64,000 nt of DNA from Nocardia macrotermitis (GTDB lineage: Bacteria > Actinomycetota > Actinomycetes > Mycobacteriales > Mycobacteriaceae). Where the stretch lies: the NCBI RefSeq assembly GCF_009604405.1, contig NZ_WEGK01000025.1, positions 34,729-98,728 on the forward strand, given 5' to 3'. Positions 9,401 through 16,625 of this stretch are shown in pieces. The position numbers and the translations under genes were made by a program. The notes below the pieces were generated by a model. The model was not told the origin of the DNA. It saw only the letters and a list, made by a program, of their open reading frames with translations, and ran no database searches. Each line of letters begins with the position of its first letter. Position 1 is the stretch's first letter.

Positions 9401-9551
9401 TCTGCATCGGCCCGATGCGTTCGAGCGGGATGATCCTCGGGGTGGGGAGGCGGATCTTATTCTGGGTAAGCATCGTAATGGGCCTACGGCGACCATTACT
9501 GTGGCGCATCAGTTGCATTTGAGTCGGTTCGTGGATATGGCTCGGGGGTAG
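6459..9551 (+). CDS. dnaB: Replicative DNA helicase DnaB precursor with two inteins
   Basis: A 1030-residue precursor of the hexameric replication-fork helicase. Extein segments are residues 1-232, 379-545 and 971-1030, together 459 residues, the usual DnaB length. The first holds the N-terminal primase-interacting domain and RecA-like core up to the Walker A motif PGVGK; the second holds VVDYLQLM (Walker B region) and the SQLNRG and RESG motifs; the third starts SLEQDADMVI. Both inteins must splice out to restore the ATPase site and the conserved RESGSLEQDAD region. GTG start with GAGAGGACGG upstream. The 3' end overlaps the convergent tetR gene by 56 bases. The extein segments differ strikingly in codon choice. 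Confidence 0.98.
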   Translation: MAVVDDRGTPEYSENPGEDFGRQPPNDMAAEQSVLGGMMLSKDAIADVVEVIRPGDFYRPAHQAVYDAILDLYGRGEPADPVTVSAALDRRGELKRIGGPPYLVTLTQTVPTAANASFYAEIVAEKAILRRLVEAGTRIVQFGYAGADGQDVAEVVDRAQAEIYEVTERRSTEDFLPLEELLQPTMDEIDSIASRGGMSLGVPTGFTELDEVTNGLHPGQMIIVAARPGVGKALALDTPLPTPSGWTTMGEVAVGDHLLDAQGHPTRVTAATEILTTRPCYEVEFSDGTVIVADEEHQWPTSATPSEQTAHILTTGVISHTFRDETGRLTHWVPATGRGAPRQIVDVRKIDPVPVRCVEVDNTDHLYLAGRSMIPTHNSTLGLDFMRSCSVKHGLASVIFSLEMSKTEIVMRLLSAEARIKLGDMRSGRMSDDDWTKLARRMSEISEAPLFVDDSPNLTMMEIRAKARRLKQRHDLRLVVVDYLQLMTSGKKVESRQQEVSEFSRSLKLLAKELEVPVVAISQLNRGPEQRTDKRPMVSDLRESGCMPASTRILRADNGGETTLGELLSSGEQPLVWSLDERMRMVARPMVKVFPSGRKEVFRLRLSSGREVEATGNHPFLTVDGWVPLEKLTTGDRLATPRTVPEPVHTERLPDDEVILLAHMIGDGSCVKRQPIRYASVDEENLAVVTSAAQHFGITAVRDEYAAARVTSLRLPAPYRLARGKRNPIASWLDELGLFGLRSYEKFVPQRIFALPNDQIALFLRHLWATDGSVRWDEKGHQARIYYASTSRRLVDDVAQLLLRAGVHARIRRITKSGYRDCWHLTIDGADNQMIFARDIGVHGARGVSAQQVLQEIEPLARNTNVDTVPKEVWCKVRNLLATKHITHREFSTAIGSHFCGSAMWKHSPSRSRLARVAAVLDDAEIEMLATNDVFWDRIVEVTSLGEQDVYDGTVPGTNNFVAQGISAHNSLEQDADMVILLHRPDAFERDDPRGGEADLILGKHRNGPTATITVAHQLHLSRFVDMARG
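7155..7592 (+). other. Intein 1 of DnaB: class 3 mini-intein in the Walker A motif
   Basis: Residues 233-378 (146 aa) interrupt PGVGK just before the P-loop Ser/Thr. It begins with Ala rather than Cys/Ser and opens ALALDTPLPTPSGW, the pattern of mycobacterial P-loop DnaB inteins. Block B reads ADEEHQWPT (the class 3 Trp), block F has the Cys in PVRCVEVDN, and block G ends IPTHN before the +1 Ser: the Trp-Cys-Thr set of class 3 inteins, which splice through a branched intermediate from the block F Cys. There is no homing endonuclease domain. Confidence 0.93.
8094..9368 (+). other. Intein 2 of DnaB: class 1 intein with LAGLIDADG endonuclease
   Basis: Residues 546-970 (425 aa) sit after RESG and before SLEQDAD, the insertion point used by cyanobacterial DnaB inteins. 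It begins with Cys (CMPASTRIL), has block B TGNHPF, two LAGLIDADG-like endonuclease motifs (LAHMIGDGS and LRHLWATDGS), and ends GISAHN before the +1 Ser. In block F the usual His before Asn-Phe is Asn (TNNFVA). The endonuclease acidic residues (Asp in both motifs) are present, so it may still be a homing-competent element. Confidence 0.93.
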
Positions 9552-10122
9552 TCGGGGGGATTCGGGGGCGGAGGCCGTCTACGAGGAGGTCGAGTAGGCG
9601 GGCGGTTTGGTCTTTGCGGCCGTTGGTGACGGTGAAGGTGCCGATGATGGCCGCGGCTATGTCCTCGGCGGTGATGTCGGGGCGCAGATCGCCTGTGGCG
9701 CTGCCGGTTTCGAGGATTCTGGCGATGGCCGCGAGGAGTTCGTCGCGGGTTTCGGTGTGGGGGATCTCGCCCGCGTCGATCATGGTGCGCAAGGTGTCGA
9801 TCATGCCGTGTTTGGTGGAGAGCCAGGTGCCGAACAGGTCCATCCACGCGCGTAGCGCCTCGATCGGGGGGACCTGGCGCAAGAGTGTGTCGGCGCCCTG
9901 GGTGAGGCGTTGCACCTGGTCGCGGTAGACGGCGTCGACCAGGGATTCCCGGGTGGGGAAATGGCGGTAGAGGGTGGCGATGCCGACGCCGGCTTCGCGC
10001 GCGACGGCTCGCATGGACGGTTCGGTGTCCGATGCGGCGAACGTCCGGGTGGCCGCCGCCAGCAGGGCGTCCCGGTTGCGGGCGGCGTCGGATCGCAGCT
10101 CGGCCGACTCGGCATTCGCCAA
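9496..10122 (-). CDS. TetR-family transcriptional regulator
   Basis: A 208-residue TetR regulator: HTH at about residues 20-62 (AVAREAGVGIATLYRHFPTRESL) and an all-helical ligand domain. It is divergent from the zinc-free MDR oxidoreductase, and a perfect inverted repeat lies between them (10169-10194), so it probably represses that gene and itself. The only in-frame start before the HTH is TTG at 10122, with GGAG 12 bases upstream; the start is therefore uncertain by a few codons. Its stop (TAA at 9496-9498) lies inside the last codons of dnaB, a convergent 56-base overlap. Confidence 0.88.
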   Translation of the reverse strand: MANAESAELRSDAARNRDALLAAATRTFAASDTEPSMRAVAREAGVGIATLYRHFPTRESLVDAVYRDQVQRLTQGADTLLRQVPPIEALRAWMDLFGTWLSTKHGMIDTLRTMIDAGEIPHTETRDELLAAIARILETGSATGDLRPDITAEDIAAAIIGTFTVTNGRKDQTARLLDLLVDGLRPRIPPTTPEPYPRTDSNATDAPQ

Positions 10123-10168
10123 AACGGATCACGCTCCACTTCGTGTTACGCTGAATCTGGTAAACGGA

Positions 10169-10194
10169 ACATGATCCACTTTATCGGATCATGT
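10169..10194. promoter_or_regulatory. Putative TetR operator between divergent tetR and oxidoreductase genes
   Basis: ACATGATCC (10169-10177) and GGATCATGT (10186-10194) form a perfect 9-bp inverted repeat with an 8-base spacer in the 99-base gap. TetR dimers typically bind such palindromes, here placed to block transcription in both directions. Confidence 0.65.
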
Positions 10195-10221
10195 GCAGAT
10201 ACGTGATCGCCAGGAGATCCG

Positions 10222-11187
10222 ATGACCGATCAGACGACCGCCACGATGCGCGCGGTGCGATTCCACGAGTACGGCGAGGCCGACACGGTGCTGCGGTGCG
10301 AGACCGTGCCGGTACCCGAGCCCGGACCGGGGCGGATCCGGGTGGCCGTGCACGCATGCGGACTCGCACCGGCCGATTGGGCGCTGTGCGGCGGCCTGTT
10401 CGCGGGCGCACTGCCCCGGGGGATCGGGATAGACGTGTCCGGCACGGTCGATGCCGTCGGCGCGGAGGTGACCGGGGTCGAAATCGGTGACCTGGTGGTC
10501 GGGAACGCGGACTGGCGCGAGGCATCGTCCGCCGGAGCCGCGGATTACGCGATCATGGACCGCTGGACGCCGGTTCCCGCGGGCCTGGACCCGGTGCGGG
10601 CGGCGGCGTTGCCGATGGCGGTCGACACGGCCAACCTGCATCTCACGCTGCTCGGCATCGACCCGGACAAGACGATTCTGATCCACGGCGCGGGCAGCAC
10701 GATCGGATACGCGGCCACGCAGATCGCACTCGTGCGCGGCATGCGGGTGATCGCGACGGCCGGACCGACGCACGCTCAGGGGCTGCGCGGCCTGGGCGCT
10801 GAAGTCACCTCCTACGGCGACGGAATGGTCGAACGCGTCCGCGACATCGCCGACGGGACAGTCGATCTGGTGTTGGACACCTCGCCGGTCGGTGGCGCGC
10901 TGCCGGATCTGATTCGGATCGCGGGCGATCCGACGCACGTGCTGACCTGCGGTGGCTCACTGCCCGAAGCCGCGGAACTCGGGGCGCGGGACAGTTTCCG
11001 CGAGCCTCGGCTCGAGCGCGTCGATGTGCTGCCCGAGTTCGCCCAACTCGCTGCGGCCGGTCGATTCGGCATCCCGATCGCCGGTACGTTCCCGCTCGCG
11101 GAGTTCGGGAAGGCGCTCGAGATCAGTCGGGGCGGTAGTGCACGGGGCAAACTGCTGCTGATCCCCGAGGAGAACGGCAACAACTGA
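10222..11187 (+). CDS. MDR-family NAD(P)-dependent oxidoreductase (quinone-reductase type)
   Basis: A 321-residue medium-chain dehydrogenase/reductase. Residues 9-120 form the GroES-like substrate domain (MRAVRFHEYGEADTVL) and the Rossmann domain carries IHGAGSTIGYAATQIA as the nucleotide-binding turn. No structural zinc cysteine cluster is visible, so it belongs with quinone or enone reductases rather than zinc alcohol dehydrogenases. Start ATG 10222 has AGGAG six bases upstream. Likely controlled by the divergent TetR and induced by a small electrophile; the substrate is not known. Confidence 0.87.
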   Translation: MTDQTTATMRAVRFHEYGEADTVLRCETVPVPEPGPGRIRVAVHACGLAPADWALCGGLFAGALPRGIGIDVSGTVDAVGAEVTGVEIGDLVVGNADWREASSAGAADYAIMDRWTPVPAGLDPVRAAALPMAVDTANLHLTLLGIDPDKTILIHGAGSTIGYAATQIALVRGMRVIATAGPTHAQGLRGLGAEVTSYGDGMVERVRDIADGTVDLVLDTSPVGGALPDLIRIAGDPTHVLTCGGSLPEAAELGARDSFREPRLERVDVLPEFAQLAAAGRFGIPIAGTFPLAEFGKALEISRGGSARGKLLLIPEENGNN

Positions 11188-11199
11188 GGGCCGACTGGG

Positions 11200-11802
11200 T
11201 CAGTCCGTGCTCGGCGCTGTTGCCTGCCGGGCGATCATGGCTACCAGGGTCGCGACGAGTTCCTCGGCGGTGACCTGCCATTTTTCCTTGGTCAGGTGGC
11301 CGGTGAGTTCCATGGCGGTGATGCCGTGAACACTCGCGAGCAGGAGGGCGGCGAAGTGGGGGGCGCGGTCGGGGCCGACCAGATCCGTTATGAGAGTGAA
11401 GAATTCGGCTTCGGCCCGTTCGCCCGCCAGGGTTGCGTCGGCGACCACGGTCGGGTCGCCGACGGGGTATTCGAACATCAGGCGGTAGAGGTGCGGCTGG
11501 TCGCGGCCGATCGCCATCAACTCGGCCAGGGCTCGGCGCAGCATGTCGGGCGCGGGTAGCGCGGTCTGCGCGCGGACGGATCGCACCCGGTTCCCGAGGC
11601 GTTCGAGGGCTTCGGTGGCGACGGTGGTGAGCAGGCTGTCCTTGTCGGGGAAGTGGCGGTAGGGGGCGCCTCGGCTGACGCCCGCGCGCGCGGCGACCTC
11701 ACGCAGGGTGACCGCGTCGGGGCCGCCGCTGTCCAGGAGTTCGGCGGCCGCGTCGAGGAGGGAACGGCGGGTGGCGGCGGCGGATTCCAGGCGGCTGACC
11801 AT
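11200..11802 (-). CDS. TetR-family transcriptional regulator
   Basis: A 200-residue TetR protein with HTH EVAARAGVSRGAPYRHFPDKDSL near residues 32-54 and a C-terminal domain resembling TetR_C WHG-type families. Start ATG 11802 is taken because the longer frame would run through the operator region. It is convergent with the MDR gene (12-base gap) and divergent from the SDR gene, with two tandem operator-like repeats between. It should repress the SDR and probably itself. Confidence 0.88.
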   Translation of the reverse strand: MVSRLESAAATRRSLLDAAAELLDSGGPDAVTLREVAARAGVSRGAPYRHFPDKDSLLTTVATEALERLGNRVRSVRAQTALPAPDMLRRALAELMAIGRDQPHLYRLMFEYPVGDPTVVADATLAGERAEAEFFTLITDLVGPDRAPHFAALLLASVHGITAMELTGHLTKEKWQVTAEELVATLVAMIARQATAPSTD

Positions 11803-11818
11803 GGGATCCACATTACAG

Positions 11819-11873
11819 TTGACAGTGTCATCTGAAAAACCTACGGTCATTCAGGTGACAACGTCATCTGAAA
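11819..11873 (+). promoter_or_regulatory. SDR promoter with two tandem TetR operator copies
   Basis: A sigma-70-type promoter is visible: TTGACA (11819-11824), 17-base spacer, TACGGT (11842-11847). An 18-base element with the TGACA...GTCATCTGAAA pattern occurs twice, at 11820-11837 (over the -35) and 11856-11873 (at the predicted start of transcription), 36 bases apart. Each contains a TGAC/GTCA inverted pair. The arrangement suggests repression by the neighbouring TetR protein. Confidence 0.65.
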
Positions 11874-12748
11874 TTACGCCGAGTGCGCGAGAGTACGTCG
11901 TGGTGACCGGGGCCTCGACCGGGATCGGTGCGGCGACCGCGCGGGAGCTGGCGCGTCGGGGATTCCACGTCCTCGCCGGCGTGCGTCGCGACCGGGACGC
12001 CGACGCATTGCGCGCCGAACGCATCGAACCGGTCATCCTCGATGTCACCGAACCGGACCATATCGCGCGGCTGGCCACCCGCTTCGACGAGAACTCGCAG
12101 GCCGGGCCGCTGCGAGCGGTGGTGAACAATGCCGCCATCCAGCTCAACGCTCCCGTGGAGGCCCTGCCGCTGCCGCAGTGGCGACGGCAGTTCGAGGTCA
12201 ACTTCTTCGGCCAGATCGCCGTCACCCAGGCCCTGCTGCCCGCGCTACTGCGCAGCTCCGGCCGGGTGATCAACATGAGTTCGATCGGCGGGCGGGTCGC
12301 CATGCCCACCTACGGCCCTTATGCCGGAACGAAATTCGCGCTCGAAGCGGTCAGCGACGCACTGCGTCGGGAGGTGTCGCGGTTGGGTGTGCGGGTCGTC
12401 GTCATCGAGCCCGGCGCGGTCCGCACGCAGATGTCGGAGCGCGTGGTCACCACCGCGAGAGAACTCGCCGCCGAGATGTCGCCGGAGCACCGCGACCGCT
12501 ACGGCAGCCTGATTCACGCCACCAACGCCCATTCCGCGGCGCACACCGGAGGCGGGAAGTCCGCCGAGTACGCGGCCCGGATCATCGCCGACGCCATCAC
12601 CACCCGCAAACCCCGCACCCGCTACACCATCGGCCGCGACGCCGCCCTGATCACTCGCATGCTGCGCGTGATGCCGGACCGAATGGTCGACCGCATCCTC
12701 GCTTCCAGTCTGCGGCCGTATTTCCCTACGGCAGTGGCGATTTCGTGA
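11855..12748 (+). CDS. Short-chain dehydrogenase/reductase
   Basis: A classical SDR of about 297 residues: TGASTGIGAATA cofactor loop, NNAA, catalytic Ser in NMSSIGG and the YAGTK active-site pair. I choose GTG 11855 because the predicted -10 hexamer ends eight bases upstream, so the transcript should be leaderless and begin at this codon; ATG 11801 and GTG 11825 are alternatives but lie upstream of or inside the promoter. No ribosome site precedes any of them. Regulated by the divergent TetR. Substrate unknown; the C-terminal extension (RYTIGRDAALITRMLRVMPD) resembles the SDRs annotated as oxidoreductases acting on steroids or retinoid-like ketones. Confidence 0.85.
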   Translation: MTTSSEITPSAREYVVVTGASTGIGAATARELARRGFHVLAGVRRDRDADALRAERIEPVILDVTEPDHIARLATRFDENSQAGPLRAVVNNAAIQLNAPVEALPLPQWRRQFEVNFFGQIAVTQALLPALLRSSGRVINMSSIGGRVAMPTYGPYAGTKFALEAVSDALRREVSRLGVRVVVIEPGAVRTQMSERVVTTARELAAEMSPEHRDRYGSLIHATNAHSAAHTGGGKSAEYAARIIADAITTRKPRTRYTIGRDAALITRMLRVMPDRMVDRILASSLRPYFPTAVAIS

Positions 12749-12797
12749 TCCTCCGCAGACCCGGCCGGCCGGATACCTCGGCCGGGTGCGGCGGCGT

Positions 12798-13382
12798 TCA
12801 GCTCGGGCGGTAGCGGGCTCGGATGTGGAAGCGCTCGCCCTGCGGCCCGAGGATGCTGAGGAACTCGACGGGTTCGGGTTCCGCGTTGCCGAACCAATGC
12901 GGGAGGTGGGTGTCGAATTCGGCGACCTCGCCGGTGGACAGAATCAGATCCTGGTCACCGAGAACGACGCGGAGACGGCCGTTGAGGACGTAGAGCCAGT
13001 GGTAGCCCTCGTGCGATCGCGGATCGGGTTCGCGGTCGTAGCTTTCGGCGGGCAGGATCTGCTTGAACGCTTGCAGCCCACCGGGTTTGCGGGTGAGCGG
13101 GACGACGGTCATGCCGTGGCGGGTGAACGGCCTCGGATAGACCCGGGGATCGCCGGTTGCGGGTGCGCCGACGAGTTCGTCGAGCGGCACCCGATAGGCG
13201 CGGGCCAGCGGTAACAACAGTTCCAGGCCGGGCCTGCGCTGCCCCGATTCGAGCCGCGACAACGTACTGACCGGAATCCCGGTCCGCTCGGACAACGTCG
13301 TCAACGTGAACCCGCCCCGCCGCCGCAACTCCCGCAGCCGCGGCCCCACCGCGGCCAGCACGGTGTCGAACTCCTCGGTCAT
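12798..13382 (-). CDS. XRE-family regulator with cupin domain
   Basis: A 194-residue two-domain regulator. Residues 15-70 are a Cro/C1-type HTH (TLTTLSERTGIPVSTLSRLESGQR); residues 105-190 are a cupin fold with HEGYHWLYVLNG and an HLPHWFGN strand. Such proteins sense a small metabolite through the cupin and control neighbouring genes. Its ATG overlaps the TGA of the upstream citrate-synthase-like gene (ATGA), so the two are co-translated. Confidence 0.87.
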   Translation of the reverse strand: MTEEFDTVLAAVGPRLRELRRRGGFTLTTLSERTGIPVSTLSRLESGQRRPGLELLLPLARAYRVPLDELVGAPATGDPRVYPRPFTRHGMTVVPLTRKPGGLQAFKQILPAESYDREPDPRSHEGYHWLYVLNGRLRVVLGDQDLILSTGEVAEFDTHLPHWFGNAEPEPVEFLSILGPQGERFHIRARYRPS

Positions 13383-14023
13383 GGATTCACTGTCCCGCGA
13401 TGGCCGGACGGGGTGATGGCCCGGGGTCGGATGAGGGTGTGCGAGGCGTATTCCTCCACGGCGTGCGCCAGCCAACCCGCGGTGGCGAAGAGGGTTTCGC
13501 CCGCGCCGGGGAGCAGGGTGCGGCCGACGGCCTGCGGTTCACGCTGGAAACGCAGCGGATCGCTGATCGCGAGCGCGGTGACCGCGACCTGGAGGCGGTC
13601 CAGCGGGAGCAGTCCGGCGGGCAGTCCGGTCTGTACCGTGCGGGCCGCCGCGACGGCGTCGGCCGGGCAGTGCCACGGGCCGCCGGGCGCGAATTCGCCA
13701 CGCCAGAGCCACTCGGCGACCTCCTCGAAGCTGTGCTCGGCGGCCAGTTCCAGCGCGTCGCGGCCGCGATAGTACGGCCGGTCGCGGCCGAGGGTGGTGA
13801 TCCGCGATTCGATCGCGATCTCGGTCGGTGCGGGTTTGCGCCGCGGGCGGCCGCGCCGGGCCAACTCCTCCACCTCGGCCGGATCGAACATGCTGCGCCG
13901 ACGTTCCGGATCGTAGCGGCGGTGCAGCACGCCCCGGCTGACGTAGGAGTACAGCGTCGCGGGCTGCACCCCGAGTCGTTCCGCGGCCGATCGGGCATCG
14001 ATCCAGTCCATGGAATCGACCAT
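13379..14023 (-). CDS. HTH citrate-synthase-like protein with internal deletion
   Basis: A 214-residue protein. Residues 1-55 are a MerR-like HTH (SAAERLGVQPATLYSYVSRG, then RRRSMFDPAEVEEL). The middle (IESRITTLGRDRPYYRGRDALELA and SFEEVAEWLW) is the N-terminal part of citrate synthase, and the end (GETLFATAGWLAHAVEEYA, LIRPRA) is the extreme C-terminal part. Full-length family members are near 400 residues; the section carrying the catalytic His motifs (HGGA-like and GHPLYP-like) and most of the large domain is missing while the frame is kept. It cannot be a working citrate synthase; it is a decaying gene or a metabolite-sensing regulator. ATG 14011 is an alternative start. Confidence 0.75.
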   Translation of the reverse strand: MVDSMDWIDARSAAERLGVQPATLYSYVSRGVLHRRYDPERRRSMFDPAEVEELARRGRPRRKPAPTEIAIESRITTLGRDRPYYRGRDALELAAEHSFEEVAEWLWRGEFAPGGPWHCPADAVAAARTVQTGLPAGLLPLDRLQVAVTALAISDPLRFQREPQAVGRTLLPGAGETLFATAGWLAHAVEEYASHTLIRPRAITPSGHRGTVNP

Positions 14024-14179
14024 AATCACTGTTGATTCAGCACAATCGGTGGTTCATGGTCGATCCGGGATGATCGTTGCCATCGGTGCGGCACCGAGAC
14101 CGCCGCACCTCGGGTGATCGCACGGCCCCTGCGGTCGTATCCCGACCGACGGACTCGGATCCGTTGCGCCGCAATCGAA

Positions 14180-14479
14180 TCAATCGGTCGGCACGCCGGG
14201 GACGAACAGCAGTCGACGACGTAGTGCCGCTGCCGCCAGAGTTCGGGCCGGGGCATATTCGGGGGAGGCGTACCAGTCGTTCAGATGCTGCATGGAGGGG
14301 AATTCGGCTATTACGATTCGGGCCGCAGGTGGCGGATCACCCTCGGGGACTTGGGGTTCGGCTCCTCTGGCGAGATACTTGCCACCGTAGGCGACGATCG
14401 ACTTCGAGGCGATCTCCCGATAGCGGGCGGCTATCTCCTCGTCCAGGACCTCGACCTCGGAAATTACGTAGGCTGTCAC
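14180..14479 (-). CDS. DUF1330 family protein
   Basis: A 99-residue DUF1330 protein (dimeric alpha-beta barrel fold): TAYVISEVEVLDEEIAARY at the start, KYLARGAEPQ, and VIAEFPSMQHLNDWYASPEY. GTG 14479 has AGGAG six bases upstream. No enzymatic role has been settled for the family. Gene stands alone. Confidence 0.85.
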   Translation of the reverse strand: MTAYVISEVEVLDEEIAARYREIASKSIVAYGGKYLARGAEPQVPEGDPPPAARIVIAEFPSMQHLNDWYASPEYAPARTLAAAALRRRLLFVPGVPTD

Positions 14480-14604
14480 GAATTCTCCTGTTCCAGTGGG
14501 TGTTCCGCACAGTTCGGATGCCGTGTCCGCCCACCTCACATCGAGCGGCAGCGGGTCCCGCCTGCTTCGAAGGTCAAGGCGGGCATCGGCTTCCGTATTC
14601 CGGA

Positions 14605-15159
14605 CTACGCGCCCCCGCCGGACGCCTCACCGGCGCGTTCGTGCAGCAGCAGGAACGAGTAGGCGGCGAGGGTCTGGGCGTCGGTGATCTCGCCGGTGCG
14701 GATCATGGTTTCGATGGTGTCGCGGGCGAACCAGGACATGCTCATGTCCTGTTCCTCGGGTTCGCGTTCGGGGTCGCCGTGGGTGAGGTCGGTGGCGAGG
14801 TAGACGCGGCCGCGTTGGGCGAGGGTGGCGGGGGCGGCGTCCAGGAGGCCCAGGTAGGTGAGGCGGGCGGCGCGCAGGCCGGTTTCCTCGCGGAGTTCGC
14901 GGTGAGCCAGGTCGACGGGGTCGGCGGCGGCGCGGTCGGGGAGAGTGCCCGCGGGGAATTCCCAGCGGCGCTGTCCCAGTGGATATCTGAACTGTTCCAC
15001 CAGGAGCAGGCGGTCGTCCTCCCGCGGCACGATCATGGCGAAATCGGGGCGGGTGACCACGCCGTAGATGCCGGTGGATCCATCGGGGCGACGGATGTCG
15101 TCCTCCCGGACCTCCAGCCACGGATTGGTGTACACGGTGCGCGAACCGAGCGTCTCCAT
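14605..15159 (-). CDS. NUDIX hydrolase, ADP-ribose pyrophosphatase-like
   Basis: A 184-residue NUDIX protein. The catalytic helix reads HRELREETGL, but the loop ahead of it is two residues longer than the standard box and the first conserved Glu is replaced, so the motif is divergent. The PAGT and FRYPLGQRRWEFP context resembles ADP-ribose pyrophosphatases. Start at ATG 15159 (METLGSR); the longer frame has no family similarity. Substrate inferred only from the family. Confidence 0.85.
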   Translation of the reverse strand: METLGSRTVYTNPWLEVREDDIRRPDGSTGIYGVVTRPDFAMIVPREDDRLLLVEQFRYPLGQRRWEFPAGTLPDRAAADPVDLAHRELREETGLRAARLTYLGLLDAAPATLAQRGRVYLATDLTHGDPEREPEEQDMSMSWFARDTIETMIRTGEITDAQTLAAYSFLLLHERAGEASGGGA

Positions 15160-15256
15160 GCGGAAATTCTGCCCGAGGATCGCGCATGCCGCCGCGAGGG
15201 ACGATCGTGGGCGGCCGACGAGCCGGGCCGATCGCTCCGGACCAGTCGCGACCCGA

Positions 15257-15544
15257 TCAGGCCGGGGCGGGGACGTCGGCCGGGCGGGCGAGCAGATGGC
15301 CCCAGGCGCTGCGGGCTGCGGCGGCGGAGCCGTCGACGGCATCGACCGGCGGCTCCGCCCCGGCTAGCTCGACCAGGGCGCGGGCCAGGCTCAGCGCCGG
15401 AACGCGGTGCTGACGTGCGGTTTCCAGGATTTCGGCGAACGCATCGGCAGGGCTGTACCGGCGCAGGGCGACCAGCACACCCTCGGCGGTGTCGAGCATG
15501 CGGGCATCGTTGCGGTGGAAGGTTTCGATCGCGGGTTGCGTCAT
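15257..15544 (-). CDS. ANTAR-domain protein
   Basis: A 95-residue protein whose residues 14-65 look like a lone ANTAR RNA-binding domain (LDTAEGVLVALRRYSPADAF, then a helix ending SLARALVELA). ANTAR domains bind paired hairpins in mRNA leaders and act as antiterminators. There is no receiver or GAF domain. ATG 15544 is the start giving the domain a short lead-in. A target leader is not evident nearby. Confidence 0.7.
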   Translation of the reverse strand: MTQPAIETFHRNDARMLDTAEGVLVALRRYSPADAFAEILETARQHRVPALSLARALVELAGAEPPVDAVDGSAAAARSAWGHLLARPADVPAPA

Positions 15545-15968
15545 GCTGCTCAGTCTCCTGCGGCGTCGTTGCCGGTCGATGATGTGTATGTGACGAACGG
15601 TGCGCAGGGTGCCACCGGTTGTGAGCACAGAGGTGTGCCACCGCGAAATACGAAGGGGCCACCCACTCGACAGGGTTTCGACAACGCACGAGATGTTCCG
15701 GGTACGGACGGCCACCCGGGAGCCCACACGTGCCGCGGGTGACCCGGTCGACCCCGGTGCGTACGGAAACGACCGAGATCAGAAGCCTGTATTCATGCAG
15801 GAGCCTCACCCTACGAGGTGCTGACAATGCCATATTGAGGCCGGTCGCGCCGGAAGTCAAGCAAGATCATTTCCCGTGTCCGGGAGTTCGAGAGCCGTTG
15901 TGCATCAGTCGGTTTCGGCCCGGTGCGGGCGGGGCGGAGGTGTCGGTGCCCGTCGTTAGGCTGCGCGC
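15545..15968. other. 424-base gap with no recognised gene
   Basis: This spacer between the divergent ANTAR and methyltransferase genes has only short overlapping frames with no family resemblance. It should hold both promoters; I could not assign hexamers with confidence. Confidence 0.5.
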
Positions 15969-16625
15969 GTGGACGAATCGAAGCTCGTGGAACATCCGGA
16001 CATACCCACCACCAGGACGGGCTACGACGACGTGGCCGAGCTGTACGCGGACATGTTCGCCGACGCGCTGGCCGCACAGCCGTTCGACCGCGCCATACTG
16101 GGCGCGTTCGCGGATCGGGTACGGGCCGCCGGGGCCGGGCCGGTGCTCGATGTCGGCTGCGGTCCCGGGCGGATCACCACGTATCTGGACTCGCTGGGGC
16201 TGGACGTGTCGGGGATCGATCTGTCGCCGGAGATGATCCGGCTGGCCCGCGCCGACCGTCCGGATCTGCGCTACGAGATCGGCACAATGGAACAGTTGCC
16301 GCTCGATGATGCCGCGGTCGCCGGTCTGCTGAGCTGGTACAGCATCATCCACCTGCCGCCGGAACGGGTGCCCGGGGTGCTGGCCGAATTCGCGCGGGTG
16401 CTGCGGCCGGGCGGGCAGCTGGTGATGGGTTTCCAGGCCGCGGACGACGAATCGGTCGAGGTGCAGCCGTACGACCACCGGGTCACGACCTCCTACCGCT
16501 GGTCCGCCCGCGCGATGACGGAACTGCTACGCCCGCACAGATTTTCGGTGATCGCCCGGATGCACCGCGAACCCGATCCGGACGAACGCACCCCGCACTG
16601 GTACCTGATCGCAACCCGGGAATGA
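15969..16625 (+). CDS. Class I SAM-dependent methyltransferase
   Basis: A 218-residue methyltransferase with the motif I VLDVGCGPGRITTYL near residue 58, an acidic motif II (GIDLSPEMI), and LRPGGQLVMGF (motif IV-VI region). GTG start at 15969. The acceptor cannot be told from sequence. Monocistronic in appearance. Confidence 0.85.
   Translation: MDESKLVEHPDIPTTRTGYDDVAELYADMFADALAAQPFDRAILGAFADRVRAAGAGPVLDVGCGPGRITTYLDSLGLDVSGIDLSPEMIRLARADRPDLRYEIGTMEQLPLDDAAVAGLLSWYSIIHLPPERVPGVLAEFARVLRPGGQLVMGFQAADDESVEVQPYDHRVTTSYRWSARAMTELLRPHRFSVIARMHREPDPDERTPHWYLIATRE

Noticed and set aside
14605..15342. Longer NUDIX start at 15342
   Set aside because: The extra 61 residues are Pro/Arg/Ala-rich and overlap the ANTAR gene; the NUDIX fold begins normally at ATG 15159.
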